DNA from: Aptenodytes patagonicus
Lineage: Eukaryota; Chordata; Aves; Sphenisciformes; Spheniscidae
Assembly (NCBI RefSeq): GCF_965638725.1
Contig: NW_027472023.1
Coordinates: 434,001 to 498,000 of the forward strand
Length of the DNA stretch: 64,000 nucleotides
Reading direction: 5' to 3'
Shown: positions 22,625-30,722 of the stretch, in pieces
Layout of the letters: each line of letters starts with the position of its first letter
Position numbering within the stretch: the stretch's first letter is position 1
Notes under the pieces: generated by a model
The model's database searches: none
What the model was told of the DNA's origin: nothing
What the model saw: the letters and a program-made list of their open reading frames with translations, nothing else
Position numbers and translations under genes: made by a program

Positions 22625-23040
22625 TGGGGCGGGCAGGGAAAGGTGTGGGACCCCCACAGCTCACAGCCCCCCTCAGGGCTCACAGCCCCCCCCAACACTT
22701 GCAGCCCCTCAGTGCTTGCAGGAAACTCCCAGCCCCATTCTCCAGGCCCCCTAATGCTCGCTGCCCCCCACCACACCATTCTCCAGCCCCCTGGGAGCCC
22801 CCAGCCCCACTCCTCGGCCCCCCTAAGGCCACACAGACACACACACACCCCAGCCCCACTCCTCGGCCCCCCTAAGGCCACACAGCCTCCCCCAGACCCA
22901 CTCCCCAGATGCTCACAGCCCCGCCGCGGCCTGGAGCGCCCCCCCCAGTCGCCCTCCCCGGGACCTGCAGGTCCCCCCCACCCCAGCCGTACTCCTCGGC
23001 CCCCCCAGCCCCGCTCCGCGGCCCCCCGTGTCCGCGGCCC
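22625..23040. repeat. C-rich minisatellite in ESPL1 intron 1
   Basis: Degenerate 'ccagccccactcctcggccc' units; two near-identical ~48-base repeats are at about 22803-22837 and 22851-22885. The element 'cccccgtgtccgcggcccct' followed by 'cagactcac' occurs at 23019-23051 and again at 23788-23815, each time directly next to a possible first-exon donor. Confidence 0.6.
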
Positions 23041-23051
23041 CTCAGACTCAC

Positions 23052-23200
23052 GCGCCGCCGCCGGTGGGTGCAGGCCCCGCCGCGCGCCCCGTTCAAATCT
23101 CCTCCGCAGCCGATCAGCGCGCGGCTCCACCGGGCTGCCCGCGCGGGGCAGGCCGGGAGTTGTAGTCCCCGCCCCGGGGGCGCGCATGCGCACGGCGCCT
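23052..23200 (-). promoter_or_regulatory. ESPL1: ESPL1 promoter and untranslated first exon
   Basis: On the minus strand an NRF1-type palindrome GCGCATGCGC (23182-23191) and GGGACTACAACTCCC (23155-23169, the ACTACAxxTCCC element common in TATA-less housekeeping promoters) precede a GC-rich leader that ends in a GTGAGT donor at 23051. The same block occurs inverted at 30540-30660. Position upstream of the first coding exon supports it as the ESPL1 promoter. Confidence 0.65.
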
Positions 23201-23215
23201 CCTGCGACGGGGGTG

Positions 23216-23690
23216 GCCGTCCATGCAATGGAGTCGGTGTGCAAGGACCCCGTGCAATGGGGGGGTTGGTGTGCAAGGACCCCCATGCAATGGTGGCGAT
23301 TGTGCAGGGACCCCTGTGTGAGGAGGGGCGGGTGCACGGGCACCGTTGTGTAATGGGAGCCGGTGTGCAAGGCCCCTGTGCAACGGGGGATGGTGTGCAG
23401 GGACCCTCGTGCAACGGTGGTGATTGTGCAGGACTGCCGTGCCATGCTGCTGGTTGTGAGGGACCCTCGTGCAATGGGGTGTTGGTGTGCAAGGACCCCC
23501 CGTGCAATGGTGGTGGCCGTGCAGGGACCCCCATGCAATGGGGGGGTCAGTGTACAAGGACCCCGTGCAATGATGGTGATTGTGCAGGACCCCCGTGCAA
23601 TGGTGGGAGAGTGCACGGGGACCCTCGTGCGATGGGGGGTCGGCGTGTGGAGACCCCCGTGCAGTGGGGGGGCCAGTGCTGATCCCCCCA
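23216..23690. repeat. GTGCAATGGGGG/GTGCAAGGACCCC minisatellite
   Basis: About 16 diverged units of 26-32 bases with the core 'gtgcaaggaccccgtgcaat'. The same family appears in inverse orientation at 27450-28040 and 30090-30545. Here it begins immediately beyond the ESPL1 promoter. Confidence 0.8.
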
Positions 23691-23787
23691 CCCCCCCAGG
23701 CCCCATTGCCCGCCCCCTCCGTGTCCTCAGCCCCCCCCAGCCCCACTCCCCCTCCCCCCTCGGGGCCCACAGCCCCACTCCTCGGCC

Positions 23788-23880
23788 CCCCCGTGTCCGC
23801 GGCCCCTCAGACTCACGCTGCTCCGCTGCCGCCGCCGTTAAGGCCCGGTTGGGTTGGTAACGGGGGGGGGTCGGTAACGG
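23788..23880 (-). other. Possible second ESPL1-type leader exon
   Basis: The segment repeats the donor side seen at 23019-23052 (gtgagtctgaggggccgcgg on the minus strand) but with a different leader (ttaacggcggcggcagcgga). It could be an alternative first exon of ESPL1, or the first exon of a divergent gene, copied next to it. No coding start is seen. Confidence 0.35.
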
Positions 23881-23984
23881 GACCCCGGCAGGGCCGGGGA
23901 GAGCGGGAAACGGAGTGCGCGGGGGTGGGGCCTGCGCGGGGTGGGCCGGGGGAGATGGGGAGGGGGCACGAATGGGAGACCGGG

Positions 23985-24280
23985 GGGAGACCCGGGGGGG
24001 TACAGACGGGGGCACATGGGTGGGCACACACGGGTGGGGGCACAGGAGAGGGGGCACGCGGGAGGGTGCACGCGGGGGACCGCGCGGGTGGGCACGAGGG
24101 TGACACGGAGGGAGACACGGGAGGGCACACGGGGGGGGCACAGGAGAGGGGGCACACGGGCTGGGTTTCGCGGGGGTCCACACGGGGGATGCACGGGTGG
24201 GTGCATAGCGGGGTGCTCACGGGTGGGTACCCACGGAGGGGTGCAGGCGGGCTGGGGCACACGGGGGGGCTGCCCACTGC
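23985..24280. repeat. G-rich CACGGGTGGG minisatellite with G-quadruplex potential
   Basis: Units such as 'gggggcacacgggtggg', 'gggggcacaggagaggg' and 'gtgcacgcgggggac' repeat about 15 times. Multiple GGG tracts within short loops occur on the plus strand. No gene. Confidence 0.7.
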
Positions 24281-25197
24281 CGCCCGTGGGCGTGCCCCCG
24301 GGGTGAGCTCCGTGCAGGCACCCCTGCGTGTTTTTGGGGGTCACGGGGGGGGGCGGTGCCCCCTGACTGCGCGTCCCTGCCCCCGCCTGGACCCCCGGGC
24401 CTGGGCAGGGCCACCAAGGACACGAGTGTGCCCGGCCTCAGCGCCGGAGGGGGGCCGTGAGCCAGGAGTGCTGGCTTCCCGCGGGGGGGAGGGGAGCTGA
24501 CGCGGGGGGGGAGGGGGGGCTGGCCCCGCGCCGACACCCCCCCCCCCCGCCCCCGGACAGGGTCCTGCTCCCCCCGCCATGAATCAGCAGTTTGGGGGGA
24601 CGGTTCCCAGGGCCGGGCGTGTCCGTTCCCCCCCCGGCCTCCGTCCACCTTAAGAGCCGCGGGCAGCTCCACCTTAACGCGGGGGGGGGGGGCGTGTGCG
24701 TGCGGGGGGGGGCGGGGGGCGGCTTCCCTCCCCCCCCCCCCATCACCCGGTACCGGGGCTGCAGCGGCGACAGCAGCGCGGTCACTGGAGCAGGGGGCAG
24801 CAGGAGCGCTGCGGAGCATCCCCCGCCCGGCGCCGCCCTCCCTCCTGCATCCCCAGGCAGCATCCCGCATCCCTGGGTACCACCCGCATCCCCGGGCAGC
24901 ATCCTGCATCCCTGAGCACCGCCCAGCATCCCTGAGCAGCATCCCGCATCCCCGGGTACCACCCGCATCCCCGGGCAGCATCCTGCATCCCTGAGCACCG
25001 CCCAGCATCCCTGAGCAGCGTCCCGCATCCCCGGGTACCACTTGGCCCTCAGGCTGTAACCAGCACCCCCGGGTACCACCCGCATCCCCGGGTGACATCC
25101 CACACCCTTGGGTACCAGCAGCACCCTTGAGCCCCCCCCCCCAGCCTCCGGCCCCCCCCAACTCTTCTCGACGCCCCCCCCGGGTCCCCCCCCCGCC
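24281..25197 (+). promoter_or_regulatory. CpG-rich KIF5A upstream region with GCATCCCCGGG minisatellite
   Basis: CpG-dense sequence runs up to the KIF5A ATG. 24845-25110 is a minisatellite of ~17-base units (gcatccccgggcagcatcct, gcatccctgagcaccgccca) with a higher-order repeat of ~77 bases (about 24885-24961 and 24962-25038). No TATA box. The position suggests a CpG-island promoter. Confidence 0.5.
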
Positions 25198-25326
25198 ATG
25201 ACCGAGCCCAGCACCGAGTGCAGCATCAAGGTCCTGTGCCGGTTCCGGCCCCTCAACCAGGCGGAGATCCTGCGGGGGGACAAGTTCCTGCCCGTCTTCC
25301 AGGGCGACGACAGCGTGGTGGTGGGG
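25198..25326 (+). CDS. KIF5A: KIF5A exon 1 (kinesin-1 heavy chain N-terminus)
   Basis: KIF5A is the neuronal kinesin-1 motor for axonal transport. The ATG is followed by 43 codons: [43 protein letters not shown]. This is the first β-strand region of the motor domain. [21 protein letters not shown] fits KIF5A better than KIF5B/C. The exon ends at the expected place (before the GKPY segment) with a GTGAGT donor at 25327. No P-loop exon or any later exon is found before MFSD5 begins ~830 bases on, so the gene is cut off here. The exon itself is intact. Confidence 0.85.
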
Positions 25327-26157
25327 GTGAGTGCGGGGGGGGCACAGGGACCCCCCAGCCTCGGGGGGGGGGATGGGGGCACGGCCGGAGGTGGGGGGAT
25401 AGCCAGGTTGGGGGGTAACTGGCCTGGGCGGGGGTGACAGTCAGCTTGGGGGGGGCAGAGCCTGTTTGGGGAGGGGGGGGGGGAATCGCCCTGGGTGTGG
25501 CCGGTGCCCAAATGGGCCCAGCACCCCCCCCCCCCCGGGGCGTTTCCCCTGCCCCCCCGCATGCCCCTCCCTTACCCCCCCCCCCATTCCTTTTCTGAGG
25601 TTCCCGGCACTCCCAGTTTCCCCCAGTCTGGCCCAGTGCTGGGGGGGCGGGGGGGTTGTTTAAAACGAGCGGGACGCCCTGACCCCCGGGGGGGCCACGA
25701 TCGGGCCTGAGGGCAGCACCGGGAGGGGGAGGGGGGGTGTTGCCACAGATCCTGTCCCCCTCCCCCACCCCACCCCGCTGCGGCCCGGCCCTTTGTTAGG
25801 GGGTGAAGCCGGGGGGGGGCTCAGGGACCGCGGCCAAGCCCCCCAATATAACGACCCCCCCCAACACCCCCCCCATGCACAGGGTGGGGTATGGGGCGGG
25901 GAGGGTTCTCCACGCAGGGTGTGCGTGGGGGGGGCTGCGTGGGGTGGTTGTGCGTGGGGGGGGTGCGTGGGGGGGGGTGCGTGACCGTCGGCGGCCGAGG
26001 TGGGCAGTTGTGCCTGCGCCGTGCTGTGGCGGTTGCGGGGGGCCGGGGGGGCGGCGGTGTGGGGCAGGCTGGTGTTGCCGGCTGTCCCCGTGTCTGTGTG
26101 TCCCCGTGTCCGCGTGTCCCCGCGGTACCAGCAATAATCAACCAGGGGTTTGTCCGC
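25327..26157. other. GC-rich intron-like sequence between KIF5A exon 1 and MFSD5
   Basis: Long C and G runs, 'gcgtggggggggtgcgtggg' repeats at 25915-25985 and 'gtgtccccgtgtccgcgtgt' at 26087-26125. No exon seen. The switch from KIF5A intron to MFSD5 must lie inside it, because these genes are not neighbours in human. Confidence 0.5.
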
Positions 26158-27108
26158 AGCATTGCTCTTCTCTGCCTTCGAGGTGTGGTACGTCCACGAG
26201 CACGTGGAGTGGTACGATTTTCCAACCGAGTGGATCGACGTCACCTTTTCCCGAGCGGCTTTTTGGACCAACATCATCGCCGTGGGGGCTGGGGAGCAGC
26301 CAATTTCTTCACCAAGGGGTTGGGGTTGGGCCTGGTGGCCCCGTTCACGGTCTCCATCCCCCTCCTGGTGCTGTTGGGGGTCTTTGCCATGAAAAATTGG
26401 GATGAAAACTACGGAAAGAAACGAGCTTTCTCCAAAACCTGCGGCGACGGTTTGAAGTGCCTCCTCTCCGACCGGCCCGTCCTTCTCCTGGGCACCATCC
26501 AGGCTCTGTTTGAAAGCGTCACCTACATCTTCGTCTTCCTCTGGACCCCCATCTTGGATCCCCAGGGCGCTCCCTTGGGCATCGTCTTCTGTGGCTTCAT
26601 GGCCGCCAGCACGCTGGGCTCCTCACTCTACCGCCTGACCATCTCCAGGAGGTACCACCTCCAGCCCGTCCACCTCCTCTCCCTCGCTGTCCTCCTGGTC
26701 TTCTTCTCCCTCTTCATGCTCACCTTCTCCACCAACCCCAGCCAGGAGAGCCCCGCCGAGTCCTTCCTCGCCTTCCTCCTCATCGAACTCTCCTGCGGGC
26801 TTTACTTCCCGGCCATGGGTTTCCTCCGATGGAAAGTGGTGCCGGAGAGGGATCGCCTGGGGGTGATGAACTGGTTTCGCCTCCCCCTGAACTTACTGGC
26901 CTGTCTGGGTTTACTGGTTCTCCACGACAGTGACCGTCAGATGGGCACCAGGAGCATGTTCGGTGTCTGCGCAGCCATCGCACTGCTGGCGCTGCTGGCC
27001 GTCGGCCGCCTCTTCGCCCTCAGTCGCCACGACGCCTCTGCTTGCCCGCGCCGCTGGGACAGGACGACGCTGCCGACGCCATGCCCGAGCTGTGACGGGG
27101 TCCCGTGA
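26158..27108 (+). pseudogene. MFSD5: MFSD5 C-terminal two thirds, with one frameshift
   Basis: MFSD5 is a 12-helix major-facilitator transporter (molybdate-anion transporter). From 26158 the frame reads ALLFSAFEVWYVHEHVEWYD then FPTEWIDVTFSRAAFW. At ~26297 the frame shifts by one, then continues FFTKGLGLGLVAPFTVSIPL, LLLGTIQALFESVTYIFVFL, HLQPVHLLSLAVLLVFFSLF, FLAFLLIELSCGLYFPAMGF and CLGLLVLHDSDRQMGTRSMF to a stop at 27106-27108. This aligns in order with about residues 160 to the end of the human protein (450 aa). The first ~160 residues, including the start, are absent. The sequence just before 26158 ends in an AG that looks like an acceptor, although the human coding region is one exon. 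Truncation and frameshift argue for a pseudogene or an assembly break. Confidence 0.85.
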
Positions 27109-27296
27109 CGGGTGTCACCCCCCCGAGGGACCGCAGAGGGGACGTGGGAACACCCTGACCCGCTGCTACGGGGTGAGCTGCCCCCCTGGGTGGCTGGTGA
27201 CCCCCAAAACATCCTCATCCCCACTGCCTCCATGGCGGCAGGGGGGGGCGGAAGCACGCAGGGAGGTGTAGTCCCTCTTTTAAAAAAAGAAAACAA

Positions 27297-27302
27297 AATA
27301 AA
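27297..27302 (+). terminator. Polyadenylation signal after MFSD5
   Basis: AATAAA in an A-rich context, 189 bases after the MFSD5 stop. Confidence 0.6.
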
Positions 27303-27439
27303 AGGTGTTTCTGCAGATCCCTGTCCCCCTCCACACATTTTTTTGGGGGAACTTGCTCCGGATCTGCCCCCTGCCCGGCATGGGGGTCTGCACGCGTGCA
27401 AGTTTCACGCTGGAACCTCGTTGTCCTGAGCAGCGGTGT

Positions 27440-28040
27440 GCAGAGCCAGGCTTGCACAATTGTCCCTGGTGCACGGGGGTTTCTGTGCACACCAGGGTTC
27501 CTGCTGCACAGTCGTCCCTGGTGCACGGGGGGAGTTTCTGCATCGACCGGGGTTTCTGCTGCACCAACACGTGGCCATCCCGCTCTACACAGAGCCGTGT
27601 CCCAGCACCTCGCTGCACGCTGATCTGCAGGCACCCCCTTGCACACCGTGTGGCACACACCCCCTTGCACACTTCCCTGCACACCAGCGCTGCGTTGGAC
27701 AGTGATCCCAGCACCTCGCTGTGCACCAGCAGCCTCGTTGCACGCCGGTCCCTGCACACCTGGGGCACAGGAGTCCTTGCACACCCACTCCCTGTTGCAC
27801 AGGCGTTCCTGCACACCCGCTCCCTGTTGCAGAGGCGTTCCTGCACATCGTAAAGGTGTTGTGCGCTGGTCCCTGCACACCAGCACCCTGTTGCACACTA
27901 CCTGCGTGCACACCACCAGCCCCCTGTTGCATGGGGGTCCCTGCACATCCATGCCTGTTACATGGGGGTCCTTGCGTACCTCTGCCGGGTGCACGGGGGC
28001 CCTTGCACACCCACACCCATTGCAGGGGGAGGTCCCTGCA
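27440..28040. repeat. TGCACACC/GTTGCACAGG minisatellite
   Basis: About 20 units of ~25-35 bases ('gttgcacaggcgttcctgca', 'cacaccagcaccctgttgca'). It is the complement of the 23216-23690 family and continues in the 30090-30545 array. Confidence 0.8.
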
Positions 28041-28067
28041 CACCGTTACGGATTTACGCACGTCGGC

Positions 28068-28745
28068 CACTGTAACAGGGTCCGACCCTGGGGTCCCGCT
28101 GGTTAATGTCAGGTCCGAAGCTCGAGCTGGGTGCCTCCGTAGAGGGACCCCTACCCCAGATTGCGCCCCCCAGTTACACCCATATGTCCCGACCCAACGT
28201 CGGGAGAGGTTTCGATATGAGCCCGAGAGAGAGCTTAAGCCACAAACGAGGTCAAATGCCGTGTACCCAAGACAGCTTTTTATTATCAAAAGTAGAAGTT
28301 AGTAGCGACAGGATAGAATGGAATAAAAAGACAGAAGTTAAGCAAGCATTAGGGACAGAGTTGCAAGGATAGTCACCACCATGGATCTGCGGCGTCCCAC
28401 GGGTCCAAGTCTTTTGATGTTTCGGCGGTGGGCGATCGCACCGGGCTTGTCTTGGCAGTCCCTTTTATCCTCATTCCAGGGCTGCAATTTCCTTGACAAC
28501 GACACATACCTGCCTATCTCCGCATTCCTGCATATGCGCACACGTTTCACGCGACCCCAGGACCCCAGCCCCGCTCTTCACGCGACTGGTGACTGGCGCC
28601 TGGCTTGGCAGGATGTCTTCAAATGTTTTACAGTTCAGTCCCCGACCTGTAGCCATTATCTCTGGGGCCTTGTAGCAGCCAGAGGATTCTTCGCTTAGAC
28701 AAACAATCTTTGAGACAAATGATTTACAGTTCAGTCTCTCACACC
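28068..28745. mobile_element. LTR-like retroviral segment (family unclear)
   Basis: Moderate-GC sequence unlike the surrounding minisatellite, running from TGTAACAGGG to CTCTCACA, with 'agctttttattatcaaaagt' (an antisense poly(A) region) at 28273-28292. It begins TG and ends CA. I found no clear target duplication, so the boundaries and LTR status are tentative. Sense would be minus. Confidence 0.45.
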
Positions 28746-28839
28746 GTACCACCCGTACCACCCGATCCCCAAGTCCAACCCCTTCATTCTGGGCGGTCGA
28801 CTCTTGATTTCTTACTGGGTTTCACTTCTTCTGAAGCGA

Positions 28840-29880
28840 GCTCGTTCTCTTGGGATTGGATCTGTTGGAGCAGGTCCAGAGGAGGCCAGAAAAACAGTCG
28901 GAGGGCTGGAACCCCTCTGCTCTGAGGACAGGCTGGGAGAGTGTCGTGGTTTAACCTCAGTCGGCAACTGAGCACCACGCAGCCGCTCGCTCACTCCCCC
29001 CCACCCGGTGGGATGGGGGAGAGAATTGGAAGAGCACAAGTGAGAAAAACTCGTGGGTTGAGATAAAAACAGTTTAATAATTGAAATAATATGATAATAA
29101 TAATAATAATAATATGATAATAATAATAATACACAAAGCAAGTGATGCACAGTGCAATTGCTCACCACCCGCCGACCGATGCCCAGCCAGTCCCCGAGCA
29201 GCGGCCCCCCCCCGGCCAGCTTTCCCCAGTTTATGTACTGAGCATGACGTCACATGGTACGGAATGTCCCTTTGGCCAGTTTGGCTGTGCCCCCTCCCAG
29301 CTTCTTGTGCACCTCCAGCCTTCTCAGTCGGTAGAGCATGGGAAGCTGAAAAGTCCTTGGCTCGTGTAAGCATTACCTAGCAACAACTAAAACATCGGTG
29401 CGTTATCAACTTTGTTCTCATCCTAAATCCAAAACACTGTGCCAGCTACTAGGAAGGAAATTAACTCTATCCCTGCCAAAACCAGGACAGAGAGTTGGGG
29501 CTGTTCAGCCTGGAGAAGAGAAGGCTCCAGGGAGACCTTCCTGCAGCCTTCCAGTACTTAAAGGGGGCTACAGGAAAGATGGGGACAGACTTTTTAGCAG
29601 GGCCTGCAGCGATAGGACCAGGGGGAATGGCTTTAAACTAAAAGAGGGGAGATTCAGAGTAGATTTAAGCAGGAATTTTTTATGCTGAGGGTGGTGAGAC
29701 ACTGGCACAGGTCGCCCAGAGAGGTGGTGGATGCCCCATCCCTGGAAACATTCCAGGTCGGGTTGGACGGGGCTCTGAGCAACCTGCTCCAGTTGAAGAT
29801 GTCCCTGCCCAGGGCAGGGGGGTTGGACTAGATGAGCTTTAGAGGTCCCTTCCAACCCAAACCGTTCTGTGATTCTATCA
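28840..29880 (+). mobile_element. CR1 LINE interrupted by a solo LTR
   Basis: CR1 3' region in sense: 28840-28941 ('ctgttggagcaggtccagag' … 'ggctgggagag') and 29490-29880 ('gagagttggggctgttcagc' … 'accgttctgtgattctat'). The two parts join exactly across the LTR with the duplicated GAGAG. Confidence 0.9.
28942..29489 (-). mobile_element. Solo ERV LTR nested in CR1, 5-bp target duplication
   Basis: TGTCGTGG … CCAGGACA, same family as 75-618 and very similar to it. GAGAG is duplicated at 28937-28941 and 29490-29494. It is younger than the CR1 it splits. Sense inferred as minus. Confidence 0.88.
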
Positions 29881-30089
29881 ATTGCTTCCTTGGTCCTTCT
29901 CTTCTTCGTTCCGCTCCCATCTGCTGGATTCAGCGAGTTCTGTGTTTGCAGCGTTACTTTTATCAGCAAGTGCAGGCTCGGTCAGCTCCTGCGGCCTGAG
30001 GCTCCAGCTCCCTCAGCTGCTGGCACTGAGCTGCTCCTGCGAAACGAGACTCTTCAGAGAGAAGAACGCAGTTAATCAGACTTCTTCTG
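29881..30089. other. Unassigned sequence between CR1 and minisatellite
   Basis: Ordinary-composition DNA with no gene recognised. Two near-identical open frames run through it but match nothing I know. Confidence 0.35.
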
Positions 30090-30545
30090 TAACACCACCA
30101 GTCCCCATTGCAGGGGGGGTCCTTGCACACCCGCACTCGTTGCATGGGGGGTCCCTGCACACCAGTCCCTGGTGCACAGCGGTTCTTGCACACCCGCACC
30201 TGTTGCAGGGGGGTCCCCGCACACCGTGGGAGCCACGTGGGAACCGGAGGCAGCCTTGAGGCCGCTCAGCGGCAGCCATAACACCCCGGCGGTATCAGAC
30301 ACCGGCTGTTTTGCTCCCAAACCCAAGGCTGCTGCCAAGAAAAATAACTCTGTCCTGGCCCGAGCGGTACAGCGGGGGCTGCACAACCACCCCCATCGCA
30401 TGAGGGTCCTGCACAGCCACCACCATTGCATGGAGGTCCTTGCACACCAACACCCCATTGCATGGGGGTGCTTGCACACCAACACCCCATTGCACGAGGG
30501 TCCCTGCACACCATCCCCTGTTGCACGGACGGCCACCCCCATCGC
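30090..30545. repeat. TGCACACCAACACCCCATTGCATGG-type minisatellite
   Basis: Two blocks (30100-30225 and 30380-30540) of the family seen at 23216 and 27440, separated by ~150 bases of unrelated sequence. It leads directly into the second ESPL1 promoter copy, mirroring the arrangement at 23.1-23.7 kb. Confidence 0.75.
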
Positions 30546-30660
30546 AGGAGGCACCGTGCGCATGCGCACCCCCGGGGCGGGGACTACAACTCCCGGCCTG
30601 CCCCACGCGGGCGGCCCGGTGGAGCCGCGCACGGCTGCGGAGGATATTTGAACGGGGCGT
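30546..30660 (+). promoter_or_regulatory. ESPL1: Second, inverted copy of the ESPL1 promoter
   Basis: GCGCATGCGC at 30558-30567 and GGGACTACAACTCCC at 30580-30594, with the same surrounding GC-rich sequence as 23090-23220 but reading on the plus strand. Here it leads, after ~60 bases, straight into an internal ESPL1 exon instead of the first exon. Confidence 0.7.
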
Positions 30661-30722
30661 GCGGCAGGGCCCACACCGGGATGGGGGGATGCACCGGGAT
30701 GGGCTCTGTGCTCTCCCCGCAG

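Noticed and set aside
22588..24183. 531-codon minus-strand open frame
   Set aside because: It spans two minisatellites and the ESPL1 promoter; the peptide simply repeats the DNA units (HxGGPCTPTP type).
23855..24280. CRISPR-like regular repeat array
   Set aside because: Units vary in length and sequence with no unique spacers; the DNA is vertebrate minisatellite.
24438..25562. 374-codon minus-strand open frame with repeated RDAGCCPGM units
   Set aside because: A by-product of the GCATCCCCGGG minisatellite opposite KIF5A exon 1.
25891..26157. 5' extension of the MFSD5 frame to 25891
   Set aside because: The added residues are Gly/Val/Arg repeats from a G-rich tract and do not match the conserved N-terminal helices of MFSD5.
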